DNA of 64,000 nucleotides from an uncultured Sulfitobacter sp. Lineage in GTDB: Bacteria > Pseudomonadota > Alphaproteobacteria > Rhodobacterales > Rhodobacteraceae. Both the position numbers and the translations under genes were made by a program. Shown one piece after another: positions 27,173-34,568 of the stretch. The DNA lies in contig NZ_CANMQS010000003.1 of NCBI RefSeq assembly GCF_947500075.1, forward strand, positions 434,001-498,000, in the 5' to 3' direction. Position 1 is the first letter of the stretch; every line of letters starts with the position of its first letter. The notes under the pieces are model-generated. The model searched no databases. It worked only from the letters and a program-made list of their open reading frames with translations, and was not told where the DNA came from.

Positions 27173-27997
27173 TCAATTGCGCAACTTTGTCTCATTTGTC
27201 CCAAGCGCGTCTGCAAGGCTCTTTTTGGCGCTGCCGGGGCGCAGGGGTTGGGGTTGGCTGGCGTCGGGTGCCCAACCGGTCAGGAACACCAGTTCAAAGG
27301 TTGCCGTGATGCGGCCCGCCCCCGTGCCGAAGTGGGTTTGATAGAGCTCTGCCGCCGTTTCAAACACCGCGCGGCGTGTTGGTTGGCGCAGGCGGGCGGC
27401 CAGCGCATTGGTTTCGCCCATCGCCCGCAGATCGCGCATCAGATGCCAAGCGTCCGCATATTCGACCGTCAGCGGCATGGCATCGGCCACCGGTAAAGCA
27501 AATCCGGCGCGTTGCAGCAGCGCCCCCTGATCGCGCAGATCCGCCATCGGGGCCACGCGCGGCGACAGCCCGCCGGTGACGGTGCTTTCTGCCTGACCCA
27601 GACAGGCCCGCAATTCGGTCAGGGTCTGACCACCCAGCGAGACGGTCAACAAAAGTCCATCCGCGCGCAGTGCGCGCCGACACTGGATCAATTGCCCAAC
27701 CGGATCATTCGCCCAATGCAGAGCCATCGCGTGGATCACCAGATCATGGCTTTGCTCGGACAGCGCGATGGTCTCCGCCGCTTCAATTGCAGTTTGGGGA
27801 GAGAAACGGCTTTGCCATGGCTCCACAAAGCCGGAGACCAAAGCCGCGTCTGTAAACGACTTGTTAACCACTGCCAGCCGATCCTCAATTTCATCCGCAG
27901 CGGCGTCATGCAGGAACAGTCCCTGCGCCGTGGCGCGGGATCTGTTGCGGGCAAGTGCGGCAAGGTCGGTCAATTGGGGCGGATGGGTCATGGGCAT
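27173..27997 (-). CDS. NDUFAF5-like methyltransferase-fold protein lacking the glycine-rich SAM loop
   Basis: 274 residues. Residues about 85-200 match NDUFAF5/BioC-like proteins (MALHWANDPVGQL, LLLTVSLGGQTLTELR, GGLSPRVAPM, DLRAMGETNAL). NDUFAF5 modifies an arginine of complex I subunit NDUFS7 in mitochondria. What is odd is the N-terminal half: where the family has a D-x-G-x-G-x-G SAM-binding loop after the F-x-x-AL block, this protein reads FTDAALVSGFVEPWQSRF and goes straight on, with the region shortened. It may bind substrate differently or be a non-enzymatic assembly factor. Located with hemH; starts only five bases from comF. Confidence 0.75.
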   Translation of the reverse strand: MPMTHPPQLTDLAALARNRSRATAQGLFLHDAAADEIEDRLAVVNKSFTDAALVSGFVEPWQSRFSPQTAIEAAETIALSEQSHDLVIHAMALHWANDPVGQLIQCRRALRADGLLLTVSLGGQTLTELRACLGQAESTVTGGLSPRVAPMADLRDQGALLQRAGFALPVADAMPLTVEYADAWHLMRDLRAMGETNALAARLRQPTRRAVFETAAELYQTHFGTGAGRITATFELVFLTGWAPDASQPQPLRPGSAKKSLADALGTNETKLRN

Positions 27998-28002
27998 CTG
28001 AT

Positions 28003-28767
28003 ATGTCGATATTGAGCGGACTTCAAATCGGGTTGGACACGCTGTACCCCGCGCGCTGTCTGGGATGCGGCGATGTGGTGGACAGTGATTATGGTCTTTG
28101 TGGGCCGTGCTGGCGGGATACTGCGTTCATTGGCGGCCTGATCTGCGATTGCTGTGGCACGCCGCTGCCGGGGGATGCCTCTGATCAGGGTCAGAGGTTG
28201 CGCTGTGACCAATGCATGAAAGAACCACCGCCCTGGACTCAGGGTCGGGCGGCGCTGATATATGGCGATACGGGGCGCAAGCTGGTGCTGGCACTCAAAC
28301 ACGGGGACCGACAGGAGATTGCGCAGCCGGCCGGGCTCTGGATGGCGAATGCGGTACGCGATGTTGTTGCGGAAGAGGCGTTGATCCTGCCGGTGCCGCT
28401 GCATTGGCAGCGCATGATCAAGAGGCGGTACAACCAATCCGCATTGCTGGCCAAGGCACTGGCGACAAGGCTTGGTCTGTCCTGGGCGCCGGATGTGTTG
28501 CAGCGCGTCCGGCCAACGCCGTCGCTTGACGGGCTCAACCGGGTTCAACGGGCGGATGTTCTGGCCGATGCGATCCGGGTGCATCCGCGACGTCGCCACC
28601 GGATTGCGGCGCGCCCGGTTGTGTTGGTGGACGATGTGATGACCTCAGGCGCAACACTTGCCGCCTGTACACGGGCGTGTCTGGAGGCGGGCGCGGGTCC
28701 CGTAAAAGTCGTCACCCTTGCGCGCGTTGACCGGATGACACTGGCGCGCGGGGACAAAGACACCTAA
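28003..28767 (+). CDS. comF: ComF family protein (phosphoribosyltransferase-like)
   Basis: 254 residues from the ATG at 28003. Four cysteine pairs at the N-terminus (CLGCG, CGPC, CDCCG, CDQC) suggest zinc binding, followed by LKHGDRQEIA, VPLHWQRMIKRRYNQSALLA and the PRPP-binding loop VVLVDDVMTSGATL. ComF proteins help DNA uptake in competent bacteria, and related proteins are widely kept in non-competent ones. No other competence gene is in view. Head to head with the NDUFAF5-like gene. Confidence 0.9.
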   Translation: MSILSGLQIGLDTLYPARCLGCGDVVDSDYGLCGPCWRDTAFIGGLICDCCGTPLPGDASDQGQRLRCDQCMKEPPPWTQGRAALIYGDTGRKLVLALKHGDRQEIAQPAGLWMANAVRDVVAEEALILPVPLHWQRMIKRRYNQSALLAKALATRLGLSWAPDVLQRVRPTPSLDGLNRVQRADVLADAIRVHPRRRHRIAARPVVLVDDVMTSGATLAACTRACLEAGAGPVKVVTLARVDRMTLARGDKDT

Positions 28768-28804
28768 ATCCAGTCCTTAACAACGACGTTGAAAGGACCG
28801 GGTC

Positions 28805-29062
28805 ATGAAACCTGTGGAAATCTATACCTCGCCTCTGTGCGGGTTTTGCCATGCCGCCAAACGCTTGCTGACCCAAAAGGGTGTGCGCTTTGACGAGGTG
28901 GATGTGCTGGCCAATCCAGACCGCAAGCCTGAGATGATCCAGCGGGCAGGCGGCAGCCGGACGGTGCCGCAGATTTTCATTGGCGACGATCATGTCGGTG
29001 GCTGTGATGAGCTGCACGCGCTGGAGCGGGCAGGGAAACTCGACGCCCTTTTGGCCGCGTGA
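28805..29062 (+). CDS. grxC: Glutaredoxin 3
   Basis: 85 residues, the usual length. Redox motif CGFC at residues 12-15 (in place of the more common CPYC), the cis-proline block SRTVPQIFI and the glutathione-binding GGCDELHAL are present. Reduces disulfides with glutathione as donor. The stop overlaps the start of the Nit1-like amidase, which may repair deaminated glutathione. Confidence 0.94.
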   Translation: MKPVEIYTSPLCGFCHAAKRLLTQKGVRFDEVDVLANPDRKPEMIQRAGGSRTVPQIFIGDDHVGGCDELHALERAGKLDALLAA

Positions 29063-29892
29063 TGCGGGGTGCGATCCTTCAGCTGAACGTGACGGACGAT
29101 CCGGTTGCGAACCTTGAGACGACGTTGGGGTTCCTCCGCGCGGCTGTGGCGGGCGGTGCTGAATGTGTCCTCACACCGGAGGTTACGAATTGCATTTCCA
29201 CAAGCGGCACGCATCAACGCGATGTTTTGCAGGCGGAAGCGGATGACATCACCTTTGCTGCGCTGCGTGCGGAGGCCAAGGCATCCGGCATCTGGCTGAT
29301 GATCGGTTCGCTGGGGTTGAAGACCGGGGATGCGGACGGGCGTTTTGCCAATCGGTGTTTCCTGATCGGGCCGGACGGCGCGGTCGTGGCGAAATACGAC
29401 AAGATCCACATGTTTGATGTGGAGATCAGCCCAGAAGAGACTTGGCGCGAATCGGATGCCTATCGCCCCGGTCAGCAGGCTGTCGTGGCAGAGACACCCT
29501 TTGGCAAAGTGGGTCTGAGCATCTGTTACGACGTGCGTTTTCCCATGTTGCATCAGGCTCTGACCGATGCGGGCGCGCAGATCATCACGGTGCCTGCGGC
29601 GTTTTCACCTGTGACCGGAGCTGCGCATTGGCACGCCTTGCTGCGCGCCCGCGCGATTGAGACGGGGTGCTATGTCATTGCGCCTGCACAGACGGGCACG
29701 CATGCCAGTGCCGCGCACAAGACCCGCGACACATATGGGCATTCTCTGGTCATCTCTCCCTGGGGAGAGGTGCTTTTGGACGCAGGGACGGTGCCGGGCG
29801 TTTACAAGTTCGAACTGGATATGGGAAAAGTAGCCCAGACGCGGCAGCGTGTGCCAAGCATGGCCCACCGCCGCCCTTTTGAAGGACCCTGA
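29062..29892 (+). CDS. Carbon-nitrogen hydrolase, Nit1-like (deaminated glutathione amidase candidate)
   Basis: 276 residues from the ATG at 29062, sharing one base with the glutaredoxin stop (TGATG). The nitrilase-type triad is Glu in LTPEVTN, Lys in YDKIHMFDVEI and Cys in SICYDVRFP. HWHALLRARAIETGCYVIAP and YGHSLVISPWGEVL match the Nit1 branch, which removes the useless deaminated form of glutathione. Its coupling to a glutaredoxin supports a glutathione role; this is inference and the family also contains omega-amidases. Confidence 0.85.
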   Translation: MRGAILQLNVTDDPVANLETTLGFLRAAVAGGAECVLTPEVTNCISTSGTHQRDVLQAEADDITFAALRAEAKASGIWLMIGSLGLKTGDADGRFANRCFLIGPDGAVVAKYDKIHMFDVEISPEETWRESDAYRPGQQAVVAETPFGKVGLSICYDVRFPMLHQALTDAGAQIITVPAAFSPVTGAAHWHALLRARAIETGCYVIAPAQTGTHASAAHKTRDTYGHSLVISPWGEVLLDAGTVPGVYKFELDMGKVAQTRQRVPSMAHRRPFEGP

Positions 29893-29905
29893 ACGGGGCT
29901 TTGAC

Positions 29906-30340
29906 ATGAACGAAGACGGGACAACGCTGGCGATCATGCTCTTCAGTGAAATGCTGGCGGCGGATCAATCCGTGCGGGCGCGCCTCACCCGTGTCTTGCC
30001 CAAGGGGATGGAGATTTCGCATTTTTCGGTGCTGAACCATCTTGCGTGGAGCGGGGATGAAAGCAGCCCCGCCCGTCTGGCAGAGAAGTTCAATGTCACG
30101 CGCGGGGCGATGACCAACACGCTCAACAAGCTGGAATGGTCAGGCTACGTGCACATCCGGCCCGATTGGGATGATGCGCGCCGCAAGATGGTGGCGATCA
30201 GCCCGGCGGGACGGCGGGCGCGGGACGCTGCGCTGAATGCGCTGACGCCGATGATTGATCAGGTTGTCGAGGATTTGGGCGAGGATAATGTGCGCGCCGC
30301 GCTCCCGATCCTGCGGGAGTTGCGCAAACGGCTGACGTGA
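29906..30340 (+). CDS. MarR-family transcriptional regulator
   Basis: 144 residues from the ATG at 29906, 13 bases after the amidase. Winged-helix region: SHFSVLNHLAW, then the recognition helix SPARLAEKFNVTRGAMTNTL, and the wing GYVHIRPDWDDARRKMVAIS. A small dimeric regulator typical of MarR proteins that respond to aromatic or oxidative signals. Its target may be the upstream grx-nit operon, but no operator was found. Confidence 0.88.
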   Translation: MNEDGTTLAIMLFSEMLAADQSVRARLTRVLPKGMEISHFSVLNHLAWSGDESSPARLAEKFNVTRGAMTNTLNKLEWSGYVHIRPDWDDARRKMVAISPAGRRARDAALNALTPMIDQVVEDLGEDNVRAALPILRELRKRLT

Positions 30341-30341
30341 G

Positions 30342-30390
30342 GGGTGCTTGCACCATCTTTGTTGGTTGGTGATGGGTGCAAGCACCCATC
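30342..30390. repeat. Inverted repeat with a self-palindromic arm between marR-like gene and ubiG
   Basis: GGGTGCTTGCACC (30342-30354) is a perfect inverted match of GGTGCAAGCACCC (30375-30387). The second arm also lies inside a palindrome of its own, GATGGGTGC-AA-GCACCCATC (30371-30390). It fills the whole gap between two converging stop codons. Either a two-way terminator or one copy of a small dispersed element; no second copy is in this window. Confidence 0.6.
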
Positions 30391-31137
30391 CTACGCGGGG
30401 CGCAGGCTCGCGGTGACGTAGTTTACAGACAAGTCGCGGTCTGACAGCTTCCATGACCAGGAGATCGGGTTGAACACGAACCCCTTGCGGTCCACCGGCT
30501 CCAACCCAGCCTGCGACATCAGGTCAAACAGCTCATCCGGGGTGATGAATTTCGACCATTCATGGGTGCCTTTGGGCAGCCAGCGCATCACATGCTCCGC
30601 CCCGATGATCGCCATCATATACGATTTTGGATTGCGGTTGATGGTGGAGCAGACATGCAGGCCACCCGGTTTCAACAGGTCATGGCAGGCGCGCAGGTAA
30701 TCGATGGGAGAAGCGACATGTTCGACCACTTCCATGTTCAGCACAGCGTCGAATTTCTCGCCCGCGGCCGCCATGTCTTCGGCAGTCGTATGGCGGTAAT
30801 CAATGGTGAGCCCGGATTGTTCGGCATGGACTTGCGCCACGGGAATGTTCCGCTCTGCCGCATCAGCACCCACCACATCGGCGCCCAGCCGCGCCATGGG
30901 TTCGGCCAGTAGCCCGCCACCGCAGCCGATGTCGAGAATGCGCAACCCGGCAAAGGGTTTGTCTGCCTTCAGATCCCGGTCAAACTCCCCGGCAATCTGG
31001 CTGGTGATATAGTCCAGCCGACACGGGTTGAGCATGTGCAGCGGCTTGAATTTGCCGTTCACATCCCACCACTCGGCGGCCATGGCTTCGAATTTGGCGA
31101 TCTCACCGGGATCGACTGTTGTTTGTGTGGATTGCAT
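30391..31137 (-). CDS. ubiG: Ubiquinone biosynthesis O-methyltransferase
   Basis: 248 residues. Does both O-methylations of ubiquinone synthesis. N-terminal block [20 protein letters not shown] is characteristic of UbiG, the SAM loop is [15 protein letters not shown], then [20 protein letters not shown] and [20 protein letters not shown]. Full length. Divergent from the peptidase gene, 48 bases between the starts. Confidence 0.96.
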   Translation of the reverse strand: MQSTQTTVDPGEIAKFEAMAAEWWDVNGKFKPLHMLNPCRLDYITSQIAGEFDRDLKADKPFAGLRILDIGCGGGLLAEPMARLGADVVGADAAERNIPVAQVHAEQSGLTIDYRHTTAEDMAAAGEKFDAVLNMEVVEHVASPIDYLRACHDLLKPGGLHVCSTINRNPKSYMMAIIGAEHVMRWLPKGTHEWSKFITPDELFDLMSQAGLEPVDRKGFVFNPISWSWKLSDRDLSVNYVTASLRPA

Positions 31138-31185
31138 ACCGCACTCCTATGTTCTTTGGCGTCTTGTGGGGTATATAGGGCAGTG

Positions 31186-32157
31186 ATGGATAAGTTTCCC
31201 GATCAAAAGCGCGCAGTTCAGTATCTGTATCCGCCTGTTGACCCGTTTGATCAGCGCATGCTGGCCGTCGGGCAGGGCCATCAGGTCTATGTGGAGCAAT
31301 GTGGCAACCCCGGCGGCATCCCGGTTCTGGTGCTGCACGGCGGTCCCGGTGGCGGGTGCAGCCCGTCAATGCGGCGCTATTTTGATCCTGCAAAATATAG
31401 GGTTATCCTGTTTGACCAGCGCGGATGCGGGCGGTCGCGGCCCCATGCGTCAGTGACGGACAACACCACCTGGCATCTGGTGGCGGACATCGAAATGATT
31501 CGGGCAGAGCTGGGGATTGATCAATGGATCGTCTTTGGCGGCTCCTGGGGTGCGACACTTTCGCTGATCTATGCGCAGACCCACCCGGACGCGGTGCGCA
31601 ATCTGGTTTTGCGCGGTGTGTTCCTGATGACAAAGGCCGAACTGGATTGGTTCTATGGCGGCGGCGCTGGGCGGTTCTGGCCGGAAGTGTGGAAGCGGTT
31701 TACCAGCATCATTCCCGAGGATGAGCAGGACGATCTGATCGCGGCCTATCACCGGCGGCTGTTTTCGGGCGATATTCCGATGGAGCAGCGGTTTGGCAAG
31801 GCGTGGGCGGCTTGGGAAAACGCACTGGCATCAATCCATTCGGCCGGTGCCGTGCACGAAGGGCCTGCGGAATACGCACGGGCGTTCTCACGGCTGGAGA
31901 ATCACTATTTCACCAATGCGGGCTTTCTTGAGTTCGATGGGCAGATCCTTGCCCATATGAACCGGATCAAGGACATCCCCGGTGTGATTGTCCAGGGCCG
32001 CTATGACATGATCTGTCCGCCATCCAGCGCCTATGAGTTGTCAGAACGCTGGCCTGCCTGTGAGTTGAAAATGGTCCGCAATGCAGGCCACGCCTTGTCA
32101 GAGCCGGGAATATCGGCAGAATTGGTGCGCGCCATGGATAGGATCGCCGCCCAATGA
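31186..32157 (+). CDS. pip: Prolyl iminopeptidase (alpha/beta hydrolase)
   Basis: 323 residues. Cleaves N-terminal proline from peptides. The oxyanion-hole block VLHGGPGGGCSPSMRRYFDP, DQRGCGRSRPHA, the nucleophile elbow FGGSWGATLSL, and the catalytic Asp/His in GRYDMICPP and NAGHALSEPG are all visible. The ATG at 31186 gives the standard length. It overlaps the next gene by four bases (ATGA). Confidence 0.95.
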   Translation: MDKFPDQKRAVQYLYPPVDPFDQRMLAVGQGHQVYVEQCGNPGGIPVLVLHGGPGGGCSPSMRRYFDPAKYRVILFDQRGCGRSRPHASVTDNTTWHLVADIEMIRAELGIDQWIVFGGSWGATLSLIYAQTHPDAVRNLVLRGVFLMTKAELDWFYGGGAGRFWPEVWKRFTSIIPEDEQDDLIAAYHRRLFSGDIPMEQRFGKAWAAWENALASIHSAGAVHEGPAEYARAFSRLENHYFTNAGFLEFDGQILAHMNRIKDIPGVIVQGRYDMICPPSSAYELSERWPACELKMVRNAGHALSEPGISAELVRAMDRIAAQ

Positions 32158-33014
32158 CAACCCGCCGTTCGCATATCGACAGACGTGCGCTGTTTACCTC
32201 AGCCGCCGCGATGGCGTTGCTGGCGGCGTCCGGCGTGTCGGCTGCGGGTGCGCCGCAGCGGGGCGGACGGATGCGGATGGCGCTGTCGGGCGGCGCGCGG
32301 GGCGACAGTTGGATGGCGGGCGATGGGCTGTTCATGCAGGTGGCGCGGCAGGGGATGGTGTTTGATACATTGACCGAACGCGCAGCGGACGGCGTGCTGC
32401 GGGGGGAACTGGCGACGGGTTGGTCCTCCTCCGATGGCGGTCGGGTCTGGCAGTTCGACCTGCGGGCAGGCGTGTTTTTCCATGATGGTCAGCCGTTTAC
32501 CGCGAAAGACGCTGTGGCCAGCCTTGCAGCGTTGCGCGGCGCAAGAGTGGAAGCGGTTGATCCGCTGACCCTGCGTGTGACCCTGGACCAGCCCAGTGCC
32601 TCGTTGCCGCTGCTGCTGGCGGAACCTGAATATATCATCCGTCCTGCCCATGCGTTTGAGGATGGGATTGGCACGGGCCTTTACCGTGTGAAACGCTTTA
32701 TCCCCGGTCGGCAACTGCTGACGGTGCGGGTTGAGGCGCATTACAAGGACGGCGCTGCCGGCTGGTTTGATGAGGTGGAACTGACCTCTATCCCGTCCGA
32801 GCAGGTTCGGGGTGAAGCGCTGGGCGGCTATCTGGTAGACGCGGTGGATACGCGAGATGTCGATGGTGTGAGAGCGCTGCCCGATGTGATGCTGTCGCCC
32901 GATGCGCGGGACGTGATGCAGGCGGTTTCCACAAGCGTTGCACAACCCGCGCGGGTCAGCGCGCTGCGCCCGCTTGATGATCTGCGCGCGGCGGAGCGGT
33001 GGTGGTTTGTCTGA
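32154..33014 (+). CDS. Short solute-binding protein, family 5 (peptide type)
   Basis: 286 residues, coupled to pip by overlap. A twin-arginine-like signal (RRALFTSAAAMALLAASG) is followed by SBP_bac_5 features: GGRMRMALSG, VFDTLTERAADG, LATGWSSSDGGRVWQFDLR, GVFFHDGQPFTAKD, and GTGLYRVKRF. Full-length members have about 500 residues; the C-terminal lobe is largely missing here, yet no frameshift is evident. No permease or ATPase gene is near, so it may not serve a transporter. The pairing with a prolyl peptidase suggests a peptide ligand. Confidence 0.75.
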   Translation: MTTRRSHIDRRALFTSAAAMALLAASGVSAAGAPQRGGRMRMALSGGARGDSWMAGDGLFMQVARQGMVFDTLTERAADGVLRGELATGWSSSDGGRVWQFDLRAGVFFHDGQPFTAKDAVASLAALRGARVEAVDPLTLRVTLDQPSASLPLLLAEPEYIIRPAHAFEDGIGTGLYRVKRFIPGRQLLTVRVEAHYKDGAAGWFDEVELTSIPSEQVRGEALGGYLVDAVDTRDVDGVRALPDVMLSPDARDVMQAVSTSVAQPARVSALRPLDDLRAAERWWFV

Positions 33015-33113
33015 GAGTGGGCGCGTTAGTATCTTGTGCTTGACTCGGCGAAAAATTAATTGCAGCAGACTTGACGAGCGTCGATTCGGTGTCTACCTGT
33101 AAGACATACCGGC

Positions 33114-33168
33114 TAACAGCAGGTCTGTTAGTTCAAGGGCTGTGATCACGAGAGTGGCGCAGCCCTTG
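33114..33168. repeat. Two inverted repeats upstream of the NYN gene
   Basis: TAACAG-CAGGT-CTGTTA (33114-33130) and then CAAGGGCTG (33134-33142) paired with CAGCCCTTG (33160-33168), 17-base loop. Both lie in the 186-bp gap before the NYN gene start at 33201. They could be a regulator site and an mRNA hairpin, or a terminator for the preceding gene; there is no T-run. Confidence 0.45.
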
Positions 33169-33200
33169 CTGTATTTTACAAGTATAGATAGCGTTCTATT

Positions 33201-33836
33201 ATGAGAGCTCGCGTTTACATTGATGGTTTCAATTTCTACTACCGTCGCTTGAAGAAATCCAAAACCAAATGGACAGACCTCAAAAAGCTCTCATACGAGG
33301 TTTTATCAGAAGGTGATATTATTGATTGTATTAGGTATTTTACAGCAGATGTGAGTCCGCGTGCGGGAGATCCGAGCGCGCCACATCGCCAAGAAACCTA
33401 CTTTCGTGCACTAAAGACCATTCCGGAACTTACAATTCACAAGGGCAAGTTTTTGACAAAGACAATTACCCGTCCGCTTGTCAAAGATGGTGTGACGATG
33501 GTTACGGTGCACGACACTGAAGAGAAGGGATCTGATGTAAATCTTGCTTCGCATCTCTTGATGGATGCGTTTAGCGAGTCTTTTGATGTTGCTCTCGTAT
33601 TTTCTCAAGACACAGATCTATTAGAACCATTGAGGATGGTTACTCAAGAATTACAAAAGACAGTCGTTCTGGCGTGGTTTGAAAACCCCCAACCGGGCAA
33701 GAAACATCGGCAAGCAGTTTCAGCGGTAAGAAATATTTCGGATGGTATGCTCCGCCGATCGCAGTTTCCAAAGACAGTTCTGGGACAAGGTGGCGTGAAA
33801 ATTCATAGACCCGAAAGCTGGGACTTCGATAATTAG
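33201..33836 (+). CDS. NYN-domain (PIN-like) putative ribonuclease
   Basis: 211 residues. The acidic PIN/NYN core is complete: YIDGFNFYY (Asp8, Asn11), EEKGSDVNLASHLL (Asp112) and FSQDTDLLEPL (Asp137, Asp139). NYN proteins of the LabA/DUF88 group are predicted metal-dependent RNases. Its codons are visibly AT-richer than neighbours (many TTT, AAA, ATT), and it sits alone between pip/SBP and the rimP operon, so I infer recent acquisition. Function is unknown; a defence or RNA-turnover role is possible. Confidence 0.8.
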   Translation: MRARVYIDGFNFYYRRLKKSKTKWTDLKKLSYEVLSEGDIIDCIRYFTADVSPRAGDPSAPHRQETYFRALKTIPELTIHKGKFLTKTITRPLVKDGVTMVTVHDTEEKGSDVNLASHLLMDAFSESFDVALVFSQDTDLLEPLRMVTQELQKTVVLAWFENPQPGKKHRQAVSAVRNISDGMLRRSQFPKTVLGQGGVKIHRPESWDFDN

Positions 33837-33930
33837 GTATCTATGCTTGCAGTTCGCGGCCCTCCTCCGTATATGACCCATAACAGCGGCACGTTCGGGT
33901 CCAAACCAAACGCTCCACCGACCGACACAA

Positions 33931-33953
33931 ACGGGCCGCGCGCCCGTTTTTTT
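33931..33953 (+). terminator. Terminator in the leader of rimP
   Basis: ACGGGC (33931-33936) and GCCCGT (33942-33947) with a five-base loop, then seven T in a row. It ends 25 bases before the rimP ATG at 33978. It may end the NYN transcript or act as an attenuator of the nusA operon. Confidence 0.75.
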
Positions 33954-33977
33954 GTGCCTGAAAGGCTCCGCCCCGCA

Positions 33978-34568
33978 ATGTCCAACGACCTGATTGCAAA
34001 AGCTGCCATTGACCGCCGCATGGCGGAGATCATCACACCCGTGATCGAGGATCTCGGGTTTGAACTGGTGCGCGTGCGGTTGATGTCGGGCAAGAACACC
34101 ACGTTGCAGATCATGGCTGACAAGCCTGAAGGTGGCATCGAAGTGGATGATCTGAGCGTCATCACCCAATCCGTGGGTGCAGTGCTGGACGTGGAAGATC
34201 CTATTCTCGACGAATACACGCTTGAGGTTTCATCCCCCGGCATCGACCGTCCCCTCACGCGGCTCAAGGATTTTGAGCAGTTTGAAGGGTATGAGGCCAA
34301 ACTGGAAACGCTTGAGTTGATCGAGGGCCGCCGCCGGTTCAAGGGTGAACTGGCAGGGGTTGAGGGCGATGAGGTGCTGATCAACGTGGCCGAAGGCACG
34401 CTGGGGCTGAAATTCGATTGGCTGTCGGACGCCAAACTGGTCCTGACCGATGAGCTGATTGCCGAAATGCTGCGCCAACGCAAAGCGTCGGGCGCGATCG
34501 ACGAAACGAAGTTTGACGAGATTTCTGAAGACGAAACACCGGACGAAAAAGCCGAGGGAGACACTTGA
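33978..34568 (+). CDS. rimP: Ribosome maturation factor RimP
   Basis: 196 residues from the ATG at 33978. RimP assists 30S subunit assembly. Family blocks: [40 protein letters not shown], and [20 protein letters not shown], followed by a small SH3-like C-terminal domain and an acidic tail. First gene of rimP-nusA-ylxR-infB, the conserved bacterial order. nusA starts directly after the stop. Confidence 0.95.
   Translation: MSNDLIAKAAIDRRMAEIITPVIEDLGFELVRVRLMSGKNTTLQIMADKPEGGIEVDDLSVITQSVGAVLDVEDPILDEYTLEVSSPGIDRPLTRLKDFEQFEGYEAKLETLELIEGRRRFKGELAGVEGDEVLINVAEGTLGLKFDWLSDAKLVLTDELIAEMLRQRKASGAIDETKFDEISEDETPDEKAEGDT

Noticed and set aside
33865-33910. A stretch with a T-loop-like TTCGGGTCC, suggesting a tRNA or tRNA-end attachment site near the NYN gene
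   Set aside because: The flanking bases do not pair as a T stem and no acceptor or anticodon stem can be built. I see no tRNA in the window.
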